A stretch of DNA of 64,000 nt from Pseudisothecium myosuroides (taxonomy: Eukaryota > Streptophyta > Bryopsida > Hypnales > Lembophyllaceae). This document shows, in pieces, positions 46,128 to 57,625 of this stretch. The notes beneath the pieces were generated by a model that made no database searches, had not been told where the DNA came from, and saw nothing but the letters and a program-made list of their open reading frames with translations. The position numbers were made by a program, and so were the translations under genes. Numbering within the stretch: the first letter of the stretch is position 1; each line of letters opens with the position of its first letter. The stretch is from assembly GCA_951799445.1 (NCBI GenBank), contig OX637293.1, forward strand, positions 3,100,001-3,164,000. Direction: 5' to 3'.

Positions 46128-46629
46128 GGGTGATTGCAAGAAAGACCTGTACTATTTTGCGTCATAATGAGAGTGATTCTTTCGTCATTTGCTATAATTT
46201 TTGAAGCATGAACATGATTAACTTGAATTTTTTTATTAAAGATGGCTAACTTGATAGTATTTAGATCCCCTATTTTTTATAAAAATTTCAAAAATCATTT
46301 TATATTTAAATTTAAATTTAGCTAATTTGTCACACTTTGCAATTTAGGGGTTTTTAGTATTGGGGAGCACCCAAAATTAATGATCTAGAGCTGAAATTTC
46401 TATGGTCTATTCCTATAGTAGGAAGTCATGTTTCTACCAAAGATAATTGAAAAATATTTTATTCTATGTTTTTTTTTCTTAGGGTACATTCTTCTTAAGG
46501 GTTTAAATATTAAAAATATTTTTTACATTTTTTAAAAATTATTTTTCTAATTATACAATACTCCCAAAAGAAAAAATGAACATTGTGAAAAATGCTATGA
46601 AAACCAGTAGGTGTTTCTTGCAACCACCC
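46128..46629. mobile_element. MITE with GGGTGATTGCAAGAAAGAC ends (family A variant, copy A4)
   Basis: The left tip GGGTGATTGCAAGAAAGACC and right tip GGTGTTTCTTGCAACCACCC are inverted repeats flanked by TATA on both sides. Length is 502 bp. The tips match the foldback family, but the long arms are not evident. Confidence 0.65.
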
Positions 46630-46637
46630 TATACATA

Positions 46638-47324
46638 GGGGTGACTGCATAAAACACTTGTACTATTTTCTATCACATGTTGCGGTTTGAGTTGTTATTT
46701 GGCCAACTTTTGCATCTAGGCTCCAAATAACTCAAAATTCATAGACAAGGTACTTATAACTATTATACACCTTGTCTATTTTTTTGGAATTTTAAAAATA
46801 TGTTTTACTATCCAAAAATAGCCCCCAATTTTATGTCACACTTGCTACTTTGGTTTTTTTTTAACAAAGTAGTAATTAAATAAATAAATTTGGAACTGAA
46901 ATTTGGAAAAAATGGTCTTGTAGTATACTTCTAGCTATTGTTTAAAGGATTTCTAGGAATAGTTAACTATATGTCGTGTAGAAGTCTACAAAGTGAGCCT
47001 CTTTCTACTTGCATTTTGAAACATGTAAAAACTTTTTTTGATGTTTTTTTTTGGTGAATGACCATCTCCATAGGGCTGCTACAAATGGACAGTTTTCATT
47101 TCTTCATTTAATGATTTTCCTATTTTTTACTAATTAAAACATCAAAATATGTATTTTCTTGAGATTTGGTACTTTTCTAGTTCTCCTACTTAGAGAATTT
47201 TTCTATGATTTTCCTTTGGTGGTTACCTTCATCTTATAGATGTATACATTGTCCATATTTTTCAAAAATTTCAAAAATTGTTTTTCTAATTTTGTAGTAC
47301 TCGGACTGAAAGAAAAAAACATGA
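46638..47324. mobile_element. Truncated family A variant, copy A5
   Basis: A left tip GGGGTGACTGCATAAAACAC, then TTGTACTATTTT, is followed by an interior like that of A6 and A7 (for example CCAAAAATAGCCCCCAATTT). The right tip is absent where A6 begins. Confidence 0.5.
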
Positions 47325-48059
47325 GTGGATGAATGCAAGAAACACCTGTACTATTTTGCATCACACCCTTTGTACTAATTTGTTTTTTAGCCATAACTTC
47401 TGCGTTTTGGCTCCAAATGATTCAAGATTTATAGATAAGGTACTCATGACTACTATACACCTTGCCTAATTTTTTCTTAGTTTTAAAAAATATTTTATTG
47501 TCCAAAAATAGCCCCCAATTTTATGTCACACTTGCCAATTTGGAGGGTTTTAGTACTATTTAGTAAACAAAAAAACAAACTTCGAGTTGAAAAGTGGAGG
47601 GGATGGTCTTCTAGTAGACTTGTAGCTATTGTCCAAAGGAATTCTAAAAATAATTAATTGTATGTGGTGTGGAAGTCCACAAAGTGCCCTTCTTTGTGCT
47701 TACATTTTGTAACATATAAAATACTATTTTGGAGTTTTTTTGGGTGAATGACCATCTTCATAGAGTTGTTAAAAATGGAAAATTTTAATTTTATGTATTT
47801 AATTTTTTTCCTATTTTTTCCTAATTAAAACATTAAAGTATCCATTTTCTTGAGATTTGGCACTTTTCTAGTTCTCTTGCTTAGAGAATTTTTCTATGCA
47901 TTTCCTTTGGTGGTTACCTTCATTTTAAATGTTTATACATTAGCTATATTTATTTTTATTTTTAAGAAATTATTTTTTTAATTTTAAAACATTCCAAAAA
48001 ATAATCATGAGTACTATCAAAATGCAACAAAATCTGCAGGTATTTCTTGCATTCACTCG
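47325..48059. mobile_element. Family A variant, copy A6
   Basis: It starts GTGGATGAATGCAAGAAACA and ends with TATTTCTTGCATTCACTC. The interior matches A7 (50,440-51,171), for example TCTTGAGATTTGGCACTTTT. It is non-coding. Confidence 0.65.
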
Positions 48060-48225
48060 TATAGTAGGTGTTTCAATTCTTCATATATATTGTGAGTTTT
48101 TTAAATAAAAGTGCAACCTAATATTTTTTACATTTCATTTTATTTATTTTGGTCTTCTCCTTATTTTTTGGAATTTTTTAATTTGAATATAGTTTTTACA
48201 AAAGCCATCTTCTATGCCGTTTTAA

Positions 48226-49145
48226 CCCCTAAAGGACTGAGGCCTTTTTTCTGCCAAAGAACACTCAAAATTGCCATTTCTATAGCAAAAAGTAAAAAAA
48301 CTGAAAATTGTTTTTTTTTTCACATCCAACAGTAGGATCTTACACCTAAATAGTATGAAAATGTGCGGAATTTTTTTTAAAATTTTTGACTACACAAATT
48401 GCAAGATATTTGCGTTTAAAGTAAAAAAAACAAGTTTTTTAGCACATTGCAAGACTAGATTTTTTTGACTTTGAACATTTTCAACTTAAATTTTTTGCAC
48501 TACAAAGTTTTGAGCTTTAAATCATTATAGTGAAGAATTCAGTTGAGAGTTTAGGAAAGAAAAACAACAACAACAAAACTTAGTTTTCATTCTTTTGAAA
48601 ACTATTAAGTAGAAGAAGGTACAAGATAGAAGGAAAATTTTAAAAATTAATATCTTTTAGATGGAATTAAAATGCGCTAATTTCAATGGTGAGATTATTC
48701 TAGCAAGTAAAATAAACCATGTAGAACTTTTTTTTTTTGAAATTGCAAAAATTGCATTTAGAAATGAATCCTACAAGTTATTTTTTGGGCAATTGCTCTA
48801 ATTGCCCAAAAAACAAGGTTGTCAATAACTTTCTCATGACGAATTCAAATGAAATGAATCAAAGCTTTCCAAATAGACAAAATATAATCTATGAGATAAA
48901 AAAAGAAAAAAATTTAATTTAAATTTTTGCAAATTTTGTTTTGTTGCCCCCTCTCCCTTGTTTTGACTTGTTTGGGCATAACTTTTGTTCCCAAGCACCA
49001 ATTGAAAAACATATTATATTCCCGTGAAGCTAATCAGCTTTTTTAACTTAAAAAAAAAATTCAAAAAATTAGGACCAAATTTCAGCCCGTAGGTACCTGC
49101 CCAAAATCCTGTTTGTCCCCCGAAGGGACTATGGTCCTTTAGGGG
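48226..49145 (+). mobile_element. TTAA-flanked element (piggyBac-like MITE), copy B2
   Basis: TTAA|CCCCTAAAGGACTGAGGCC at the left and GGTCCTTTAGGGG|TTAA at the right form perfect 12-bp inverted tips with an exact TTAA target duplication. Length is 920 bp. A CCCCCGAAGGGAC hairpin sits inside the right end. No transposase. Confidence 0.8.
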
Positions 49146-49678
49146 TTAATGTCAATGATCCTTGCATGTAATACAAGAGTTGTATACCCAGGGTCTATTT
49201 TGACATGGAGTTTTCATGTTGAGATGTCATGTCCCACCACATCATGACTCAGCATGATTCCATTAGAATCTTGAAAAACCTAACCCTACATTTTTTTTGG
49301 AATTTTTTTTCATTGTTTTTTGACAATCAAAGGTGGAAAATTAAATGTATCACTATTATTTAATATGTTAGTATATGTTATATGACCTCTATTTTTTTGG
49401 AAAATTTTATCATATTCCATCCAAATATTTAAAATATTCCATAATTACGGATTTTGGAGTCATGCCAAGTCTTGCATCATGACATCCTGACACTGTGACT
49501 TGATATGACCTACACAACCCTAGCTCTAAAGGTTTCACGCAAATTGGAACAATGAATTGTCTCATCTGTAATTACACTCTTCATTCTATTTAGTGTTGCT
49601 TCTCAAATAGTATTAATCCTATAAAATATAGAGAGACACTAAATAAAACTTTTATCATCAATCATTATAGACTGTATT

Positions 49679-50232
49679 GGGTGATTGCAAAAAAGACTGA
49701 ATGTTACTATTTTGTGTTACTAGAGTGACAAAGTTGTTTTCCGCTAAAACTTTTGAAGGTAGAACTCGATGAATATGAAATTTTCATTGGAGGTGGATAA
49801 CTTGATTGTAATCATATTCCTTATTTTTTAGAAATTAAAAAAATCAATTTACATTTAAAAATATATTTTGCTAATTTGCCACACTTTGAGGTTTAGGATT
49901 TTTAGTACTTGGAAGTATCCAAAATTAATGATCTAGAGCTAAAAATTTTGTGGTCTATTTCCACATTAGGTAGATATTTGCCTACCAAATGGCATTGAAA
50001 TATACATTATTGTATGACCTCCACATTTTTGCAAATAAGGCTCCTTTCTACACGCACATCTTAAAATTGAACATGGTTTTGACTTTATTTTTTTGGTGAA
50101 ATTTGATCACCTTTAAGTCTTCACAAATTGTCAGTTTTAGTTCTTTTATGTTCATGATTTTTTATTTTTTATTTATATATACCTTGTATTTATTTTCTGT
50201 AAATCTTTGTCAAGTTGTCTTTTTTTACATAG
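49679..50232. mobile_element. Family A variant, left part only (copy A8)
   Basis: A left tip GGGTGATTGCAAAAAAGACT is inserted in repeat F. No right tip was found before the family C element at 50,233, so it appears truncated. Confidence 0.5.
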
Positions 50233-50433
50233 ATGGACAATTTCATTAAAATGGCGGTATTATTGCGCCATTTTGAGTTTTGATGGTGTGACATTTTAAC
50301 CATCTAGGACAAGTATAGAGTTTAAAACAACCGTTTTGAAACATCTAGGACAGATATAAATTTTAGAACGGTTGTTTTGAACTGTAAAAGCACCAAAGTT
50401 CAATATTACCGCCATTTTAATGAAATTGACCAT
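50233..50433. mobile_element. Small MITE, family C copy 2
   Basis: ATGGACAATTTCATTAAAAT at the left and the reverse complement of ATGGTCAATTTCATTAAAAT at the right, 201 bp long. The interior contains CATCTAGGACAAGTATAGAG. Confidence 0.75.
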
Positions 50434-50439
50434 ATAGTA

Positions 50440-51171
50440 GGGTGAATGCAAGAACACCTGTACTATTTTGCGTCACACCTTGCTTTCTGATTTGTTTTTT
50501 GGCCATAACTTTTGCGTTTTGGCTCCAAATGATTCAAGATTTACAAATAAGGTACTCATGACTATTATACACCTTGCCTAATTTTTTTGTAATTTTCAAA
50601 AACATTTTACTATCCAACAATAGCCCCCGATTTTATGTCACACTTGCCAATTTGGAGGTCTTTAGTACTATTTAGTAACCAAAAAAACGAATTTTGAGCT
50701 GAAATTTGGAGTGGATGGTTTTCTAGTAGACTTGTAGCTATTGGTCAGAGGAAATCTAAAAATAATTAATTTTGTGTGGTGTGGAAGTTCACAAAGTGCG
50801 CTTCTTTGTGCTTGCATTTTGTAATATATAAAATATTATTTTGGATTTTTTTGGGGTGAATGACCATCTCTATAGAGTTGTTACAAATGGCCAATTTTCA
50901 TTTTATGTATTTACTTTTATTTCCTATTTTTTCCTAATTAAAACATCAAAGTATCCATTTTCTTGAGATTTGGCACTTTTCTAGTTCTCTTGCTTAGAAA
51001 TTTTTTTATGCATTTCCTTTGGTGGTTACCTTCATCTGAAAGGTGTATACATTAGCCATATTTTTTAGATTTTCTTAAAATTATTTTTCTAATTTTAAAG
51101 TGGTTCAAAAAAAAATCATGAGTATTGTGAAAACACTGACACCAAAATTGGCAGGTTTCTTGCATTCACCC
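50440..51171. mobile_element. Family A variant, copy A7
   Basis: The tips are GGGTGAATGCAAGAACACCT and AGGTTTCTTGCATTCACCC in inverted orientation. Length is 732 bp. The interior matches A6. It abuts family C copy 2. Confidence 0.7.
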
Positions 51172-51318
51172 AATACTCTTTTAATAGTTGCAAATAGTCC
51201 ATAATATTTGCAACAATATTTTTAGTTGTCAATTTTTTGGATCAATGGCTGAGATTGTTTTCATTGCTACAAAATACTCCTAGTACTTAGCATAAAAACT
51301 CTAGTTTTTGGCAAAACG

Positions 51319-51648
51319 ATGGGCAGTTTCATGAAAATGGCGGTATTTTAAGTGCTACTGTGACGGTGTGCCATTTATACCATCTAAGATAGGTATAGAT
51401 TTTAGAACAGGCATTCTGAACCATCTAGGACAGAAATAGATTTAGAACGGGTATTTTGAATTATTTTCAGGCCATTTTAAAATAATATTAGTGATCTCAA
51501 AACTCACTAAATTTTGCTCGGTTTCTACTTTATTTCTTTTGCCTCTAGTGTAAATTAAAAAAAAAGCTTCCAAAAATGAATGTTTGGCCTAAAATCCTAA
51601 ACCTATTTTGAGATCGCTAAATATCACCATTTTAATGAAATTGCCCAT
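51319..51648. mobile_element. Small MITE, family C copy 3
   Basis: ATGGGCAGTTTCATGAAAAT at the left, inverted ATGGGCAATTTCATTAAAAT at the right, 330 bp. The interior has two CATCTAGGACAG-type words. Confidence 0.65.
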
Positions 51649-52402
51649 AATGTTACAAGAACAGTTGGTCTCTAACTCTCTTTTGCAACCACCTTACTCA
51701 ATCATTGAATAGTGTAGATTCTTTAAGTCATGGGAGCAATATTAAACAAAATTATCTCAAATATTGTGTTGGTATCTATTTGATGTAGACCACACATGGG
51801 TAATTTCATTAAAATGGCGGTATTCCAAGTGCTACTTTGACGGTGTGCCATTTTCACCATGTAGGACAAACGCCCGATCTCACCCATCTAGGATAGGTAT
51901 AGATTTAGAACAACCAAGGCCATATTCATTAAAATGAGGGAAACTGGTCATTTTTAGACCTTAAGTCCCTTCATTCAAAGATAAATTTTTTAAGTCAAAG
52001 ATATATATAGGCAACACTAAAATAATACGATTAAAAGAATAGACATTATAAGTACAAAGCAAGATGGAAGCATGTTACATTTCCAAAACGCTACATGATT
52101 CTTAGCCAAAACATTTGTGACATTATTAAAAGCGGGCCAATTTACATTGACGGACATGAATTTACTTGCAAACCCATGTACATATGAAACAGTTTATCTC
52201 ATGTATCTATATAATTCACTTCAATAATAGGAAGTGACATCTACTTAATTTTAAATGACCTGGTGAGAAAATAGTAGAGGCTATATGCACATGAGTCGCT
52301 CTACCTTGCTAAAAATGGTCATTTTTTGTACGGCAATGGCTATTCTATTAATAGTAATGATTGTTATCCAGAAAAGTTCCGTTGTCAACAAGAACAACTC
52401 TG
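51649..52402. other. Non-coding DNA with repeat F and a possible family C fragment
   Basis: Repeat F resumes at about 51,700-51,790. ATGGGTAATTTCATTAAAAT at 51,796 begins a family C copy whose right end (about 51,935) is degenerate. The rest of the interval, up to the gene end at 52,403, holds nothing recognised. Confidence 0.45.
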
Positions 52403-53317
52403 CTAATCATGATTGTTCTTGCTGGAAGAACTGGTCTTGGTTGCCTCCAGCGCTTCCTTCTCCACCTCCAGCATCTTCTGCTTGGCATACCCTCTAAGAA
52501 TATCCTCGCGCCGGGAAGGCATCGCGTATTCAGTTGCACTCTGGAAGGGGCTACAACTCCCCAGCTTCAGAATGTCTTTGACTTGTCTCCGCCGCTTGCG
52601 TTCGATTCGAGAATAAATATCATCGCTGGAAAGAGTTCTAGAACTTCGAGGAGGCGGTCCTGGTGGCAACCTATGGACAGTGTTTATGTACGGATCTGCA
52701 GAAGCAGTTGAACGTGAGACATTTAATCGCTGGTGTTTTTTAAGAACTGGTTTGCTGAAAATAGGTATAGGGGACGGCACGGAACCGCTCCCCCCGGATT
52801 TGTGGCGGAAGGACTCGACGATGCCTCCAAGTTGCAATGTCCGACCTCCACTGCATTCATCGGAAAGCAACTTCGTTTTTTGATCCCCAACGAGGATAGA
52901 GTCATGCCCAACTTTGACCGACGACAGCCTCGCATCGTCGAGGCGAAGGTGTTCAGCATGTCCATCATTGCCCGCATACAATTTCCTGTGCGGGGTGTTT
53001 GGGGTGCGGGGAATTGGCGACTGTGAACGCAGTCGACTAGGTGTCGAGTCTTTCCACTTCATCGGCGACGACGAGCAGATCGGGGTCCCGACCGGTCCTC
53101 GACTGGGCGGGCTGTCGACGACGCCTTCCTCCACATTTCCCTTGGAGAAGTCTATGGCCGTCGAAGCCGCGTCCGTGGTGGAGCCGAAAACAAAAGGCCT
53201 CGAATACGAAGACGCCAAGAAGCTCCCCCCTTCCGAGCCGGACCTCCTCAAGAGCGACGCCTCCGATCCAGACAAGAGGCTCCTCGTCATAGGCTGATTC
53301 CGTTTGAGCATACGCAT
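52403..53317 (-). CDS. Basic Ser/Pro-rich protein of unknown function
   Basis: One uninterrupted exon from the ATG at 53,317 (MRMLKRNQPMTRSLLSGSE) to the stop at 52,403, 304 residues. An open frame also continues a little upstream of this ATG. The protein is rich in Ser, Arg and Pro, with SRLRSQSPIPRTPNTPHRK, a VHRLPPGPPPRSSRTLSSDD stretch, a conserved-looking block RIERKRRRQVKDILKLGSC and a C-terminal acidic/basic helix (KQKMLEVEKEALEATK). No signal peptide or membrane helix is seen. I do not recognise the family. GC-rich coding DNA amid AT-rich repeats and the clean frame argue for a real gene. It lies 0.27 kb downstream of the HAD-like gene, on the same strand. Confidence 0.65.
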   Translation of the reverse strand: MRMLKRNQPMTRSLLSGSEASLLRRSGSEGGSFLASSYSRPFVFGSTTDAASTAIDFSKGNVEEGVVDSPPSRGPVGTPICSSSPMKWKDSTPSRLRSQSPIPRTPNTPHRKLYAGNDGHAEHLRLDDARLSSVKVGHDSILVGDQKTKLLSDECSGGRTLQLGGIVESFRHKSGGSGSVPSPIPIFSKPVLKKHQRLNVSRSTASADPYINTVHRLPPGPPPRSSRTLSSDDIYSRIERKRRRQVKDILKLGSCSPFQSATEYAMPSRREDILRGYAKQKMLEVEKEALEATKTSSSSKNNHD

Positions 53318-53585
53318 ATCGGATCCTCCGAAATGAAGCCACCCCCGATTGAATAGAAGCCCCAAACATTTATCTTTGGCCTACGGATAAACGAAGACAT
53401 CACATGCAATGCAAAACATCACACCAATCCAAGAATACAAAACAGCACCCCAGAGACAAAGAGAGAGGCCACAAGTTGGAATGGACTCTCAAAACTTTAA
53501 TGATACAATTGAATTACAAACACAAAACAATCCACATATACAAAATGTACAATCCATCCTACAGTCTACGGCGACACGGCGAAGT

Positions 53586-54577
53586 CTAGTCCTTTCTGAC
53601 GCTCTCAGGCTCGAGCTCCGGCTCTATCACTAAATCCATCCCAGGCAGAACGAATCGCGTCCCCACGTATCTGGCGCCCATCCTCAATCCGTGCAGGACT
53701 TCGCTAGCACCGTACGACGTTCGTGACAGAGGGCTTTCGCCAATCCGGTTGGAGTTCACAAACCCCCGAAGACTACCCGGCGGACAGTCCTCGTGGAGTT
53801 GCTTTAGGCATGGCAATAGCATTTCCATTAGAACCTTGTCCCTCTGTTGGTATTGATTCCAGCTCTCGAGGAATATGGCGTTCCCGTTCTCATTGAGGAC
53901 ACTCTTTAAAGGGGAGTCGTCAATGAGAATAGTGTTGTCGCTGTTAAAAGCTGTAGGATCGTTTGGATCTAGGAAGAAGTGATCTTCTAGCACTTTGAGG
54001 AAAAGGCTCTTGAAGGGATCGTTACCGTGTCTAAGGAATTGGTTCTTAGAGGTTTCCAACATCCGGCACTTTTCTTGTCCTAGGATGTCGAAGGGTTCGG
54101 ACTTACTACAGAATTGGAACAGGAATCCTGCTATGGGCTCCACGTTCTTCTTCACCATAGAGCTCCAGACTACAATGCGACTAGCGATATTAGATACCTC
54201 GTCTAGGAATTCCCTCAAGTCTGGACAAACGAATACGGCCTTATGGCCAATAATGGTGGGGTGCTTATCGCTGAAGACCCTATCGTCGACCCCGTATTTT
54301 GTTTTACCCTTGTATGCCGACTGATTAATGCACTCGCAAAGCACCCCGTTCAAGTCAAACATGATGTTCAACCACTTCTATCGCGGTGCGACCACTACCG
54401 AGGACACTCTCCGCGGCAAATTCTCTCCGCGGGCGGCCTGTACTACCTGAAGCAAGCATAACACAAGAGAGTTGTGGTTACCTGTTGAAATGCAGATTCA
54501 TGAGAGCCATAAAACGGCGACAAGCAGAGATTCCTACAAAGCGACTGCAGAACCCCTCCGTTAAGTGATTGCCTCAT
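53586..54577 (-). CDS. HAD-family FCP1/NLI-interacting-factor-like protein (two exons)
   Basis: Exon 1 runs from ATG 54,577 to 54,482 (MRQSLNGGVLQSLCRNLCLS, Arg/Ser/Leu-rich and possibly an organelle targeting peptide). Donor CAACAG|GTAACC, a 104-bp intron and acceptor CGATAG|AAGTGG lead in phase 0 to exon 2 (54,377-53,586). The total is about 295 residues. Motifs: KWLNIMFDLNGVLCEC (HAD motif I, with Asn in place of the second Asp of DxDGT), SRIVVWSSMVKKNVEPI (motif II Ser region), and SDNTILIDDSPLKS (motif IV, two Asp). Family members dephosphorylate protein substrates such as the RNA polymerase II tail, or serve in mitochondrial import (TIM50). The missing general-acid Asp makes phosphatase activity doubtful. 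A different acceptor (CTTCAG, giving a 35-bp intron) would bring in an amber stop, so it was not chosen. Confidence 0.75.
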
Positions 54578-54944
54578 TGCCAACGGACGGTGCACACTTC
54601 TAATTTTTTCGGGCTGGGCACAAACATGGACAAAATCAATTCATTAGACACAAGTCCATTGAATAAGTGCCACATATATTTATTTCAAAATAGTTTAAGA
54701 TACATCCGGACGAAAACGTGCTGAATTCTAGCGGATTATGTACAAGTGCCAACTACCGTTCGTTCCTAACTGTACACTATGCTACAAGAGGCAATCAAAT
54801 GTGGATCCATTGTCGACGCCATACAATCAAAGACTGTCCACTCCCCCCTGAAAGTCAGATTCAACGGACATAAGTGCCTCTAAACGGGAAACGAAGGCAA
54901 GATAGAATCCACATCAAACATCCAGCACACGGCAATCGAGTCAC
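54578..54944. other. Intergenic region
   Basis: This holds the promoter side of the HAD-like gene and the 3' flank of the large decayed gene. No distinct element was recognised. Confidence 0.4.
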
Positions 54945-55192
54945 TCATGAATAATCGTAAGGGTTTGAAGATTGAGGAGAGGGTACCTGATCTGTCTCCA
55001 TGGCCTCAGCATCGTTCAAGTACTCCCCGTAGTCCACGGTCTCGTTGTTGTCGTCGGGGGGATTCTCCATTTCCCATGGCCCAGGTGGAATTCCTGACGG
55101 TACCGAAGGGAGAACAGGTTCAATATCAACTACCCCCTCCTGCATCTCCGGGATGGACTGTGACTGCGACTTGACGCTAGTGGGCTGCTGCA

Positions 55193-55217
55193 AGTTATCC
55201 TCGCCTCGAAGATAACT
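55193..55217. repeat. Near-palindrome P1 (exonic, in frame)
   Basis: Arms AGTTATCCTCG and CGAAGATAACT around CCT, 25 bp. On the minus strand it is read as SYLRGEDNL inside the gene tail. The outermost bases also pair. Confidence 0.9.
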
Positions 55218-55402
55218 CTCATCTGCAGAGGTCCCTTGCGGAGCCGTATCATGGCACGGCATCTCGACGGGGACAGAAGGCTCCGTTGGATCTACGGGAA
55301 GGGATGGTGCGGACGCCTCCACGGGAATAGAGGAGTCTGGATTTCGAGTTTGCAGGGGCTGAGGAAGACTTGCATCTTCCCGAGGAGGCGGAAGTGGAAT
55401 CG

Positions 55403-55427
55403 GATTATCTTCGGTTCAAAGATAATC
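55403..55427. repeat. Near-palindrome P2 (exonic, in frame)
   Basis: Arms GATTATCTTCG and CAAAGATAATC around GTT, 25 bp. On the minus strand it is read DYL-stop-TEDN in the same codon phase as P1. The stop is at the Arg codon. Confidence 0.9.
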
Positions 55428-56782
55428 TTGGGATCTTCCTCCGTGAACGGAGACTTGCGAGGACCCGCCCAGGCCCTGGACATTTGTGAGCTCCCAATTT
55501 GTCACTTGGGACTCGTAGAATTATTTTTTTGGAAATTTGCAATTTAAAGTTGATAAAAGTATAGAAAAATCCATAAAAAGAGTGTAGAACCGAAATAGGG
55601 TTGTGTCATACCCATTATAGTATTTGGTCTAGATTTGTGTTTTTTTCTTAGAATCCCCCAAACCTTGCTTAAAAATAGTATAGAAATAATGAAAAGGTTA
55701 GATTTGGAGGATTCGAGTCACCCAGCCCCAAAAGGGCTAAATCCCACCATGAATGTGGCGATTCATGGCGAGGTCGGTCCGAGGGATCCACAGCGAGGCC
55801 ACTAGGTCGGGTCCTAGAGTTAGATTTAGAATTCCCCATTAGATCGACGAATTCCCAAAATCCCGATTGTTAGCATGCAGGAGCCACTCACGCAAGACCG
55901 GGCCCGTGGAGGAATCTACAGCCCAAGGATGGTGTTCTAGGGTGAATCCCATGCCAGGAGTCCAACGGCGATATCGGTTCGCCAAGATTCCTCCACCTGC
56001 AGAAGATTCCCGCACCGTTGCTAATTCAAGGAGATGTCCAGTTTAAATCTCCATTGACCAATCGTGCCAGGTATGGAAACACACCCGCACGTCTTTCATG
56101 CGACTCCCTGAGAGGTCACGTGAAAAATCCCGGCATCTTTCGACTTGCAGAAGAACCTTTTTCTGGGTGGTCAACCCTCCTAACCTTCAACGGAAATTTC
56201 ATGGAAATTACCCAGGTTACAATAAAATCTCACTAAAAATTAGACTAGCTTGTTTTATGTTAATAATGCGCTCCGTGAAGTTTCACGACATTCCGATAGC
56301 GGCAAGTACCCGAACCGGCGAGATTCCTCGGGAATTAACCACGTGGCGGGGTCCCCGCCACGTTGACCGGCATTCCGGGACCATACGATGGCGAAACGAA
56401 GTCAACCAAAAGTCCTTCCCGACTCTCTCGCACCTACCGGAGACCCTAGGCTATTCACATTTCTCAAAATAGGAGACCCCCAAGATCTAGGATTTTACTA
56501 CGATTTGATTTTTAAACTAAATTAGCCTACGATGGATTTTTGGCCTCGGTATGGGGGGTAGAGGGGATCTTGGACTAAACACGGCGATCTGGATCTAACG
56601 GCGCAATCCGTTCGGCGATTGGAGCTAATCTCCAAAAGTTAGGATGTTGGTCTAACATAGATGGTAGAAGTAGAAATTTAGGATGTAGGATGAAAATCTT
56701 TGAGGATGAGGATGAGGATGAAAATCCCCGTTGATAAGGTTACCTTAGAGCTTTAGAGAGAGGGGTGAGCCCTTGGGAAACC

Positions 56783-56790
56783 TATATAAG
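56783..56790 (+). promoter_or_regulatory. TATA box of LTR copy 2
   Basis: TATATAAG followed by GGCCCCATTTCTCTCTCT, identical to copy 1. Reading out of this promoter would run antisense to the decayed gene. Confidence 0.6.
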
Positions 56791-57209
56791 GGCCCCATTT
56801 CTCTCTCTAAAACACCCCCTCACTTTTGTTTGGGTCCGTGGGTCCAATTTGCTTTGGATATTTTGGCGTTTGAAGCCAAAAACCTCTACGGTGTTTTTGG
56901 AGCACTTTTTGCTTCATTGTTGCTAGATTTCAAGCTTTGAAGGTCCTTAGGGGGTCCTTCTATCTTGCCTTGTGTACTTCTCGTGCGTTTGTTATACCTT
57001 TGTTACGAGTTAAGAGTCCTCGTTTCTCTCTTGTAGTTCCTTTGTGATCTAACTTGTGAGTTTAGGAGTCTTGTGGTGTCTTGTTCTAATCCTAAAGTCA
57101 CCCCCCACCGTACCTTGGCGATGCCGCTTTGGGGGGCCTTTAGCTTGTGAAGTTGTGTGTCTTTACGTGTCCTAACCGTGTTGTTTTCCTCACTTGTGTA
57201 TTCTCATCC

Positions 57210-57625
57210 TCTTCTAATCTTCCCTTTGTTGTGTGGACCCCCCCTCGGGACGGCGAAGCTTTGGCTTTGTTACGTGTGTTCCTTAGATTTGTCTTTTCTA
57301 CCTTCTTCTAATACCCCCTTTGTTGTGTGGACCCCCCCTCGGGACGGCGAAGCTTTGGCTTTGTCACGTGTATTCCTTAGATTTGTCTTTTCTACCTTCT
57401 TCTAATACCCCCCTTGTTGTGTGGACCCCCCCTCGGGACGGCGAAGCTTTGGCTTTGTCACGTGTATTCCTTAGATTTGTCTTTTCTACCTTCTTCTAAT
57501 ACCCCCCTTGTTGTGTAGACCCCCCCTCGGACGGCGAAGCTTTGGCTTTGTCACGTGTGTTTCTCAAGTTGTCTCTTCTACCTTCTTCTAATACCCCCCT
57601 TGTTGTGTGAAACCTCCCCACGGCG
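57210..57625 (+). repeat. 94-bp tandem repeat in LTR copy 2
   Basis: Units begin TCTTCTAAT at about 57,210, 57,304, 57,398, 57,492 and 57,584, one more than in copy 1. Each has the GACGGCGAAGCTTTG core and TTTGTCACGTGT. Confidence 0.9.

Larger units (their letters stand above)
54945..55479 (-). pseudogene. 3' end of the large ParB-like gene, cut off by the solo LTR
   Basis: The frame starts right at the LTR edge (VQGLGGSSQVSVHGGRSQDY), continues as NPIPLPPPREDASLPQPLQ, and runs through Pro-, Gln- and acid-rich sequence to the end (SPQSSNPYDYS). This is the frame of the coiled-coil region beyond the LTR (60,512 onwards) once the LTR and one ACATT copy are removed. It contains two near-palindromes (55,193-55,217 and 55,403-55,427) read as SYLRGEDNL and DYL-stop-TEDNP. 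The stop is TGA at 55,418-55,416, a CGA position. The low-complexity composition suggests a disordered tail. Confidence in the join is high; function is unknown. Confidence 0.7.

Noticed and set aside
54378..54481. A 35-bp intron in the HAD-like gene using the CTTCAG acceptor
   Set aside because: Too short for a plant intron and it brings an in-frame TAG before the domain; the 104-bp intron gives an open frame.
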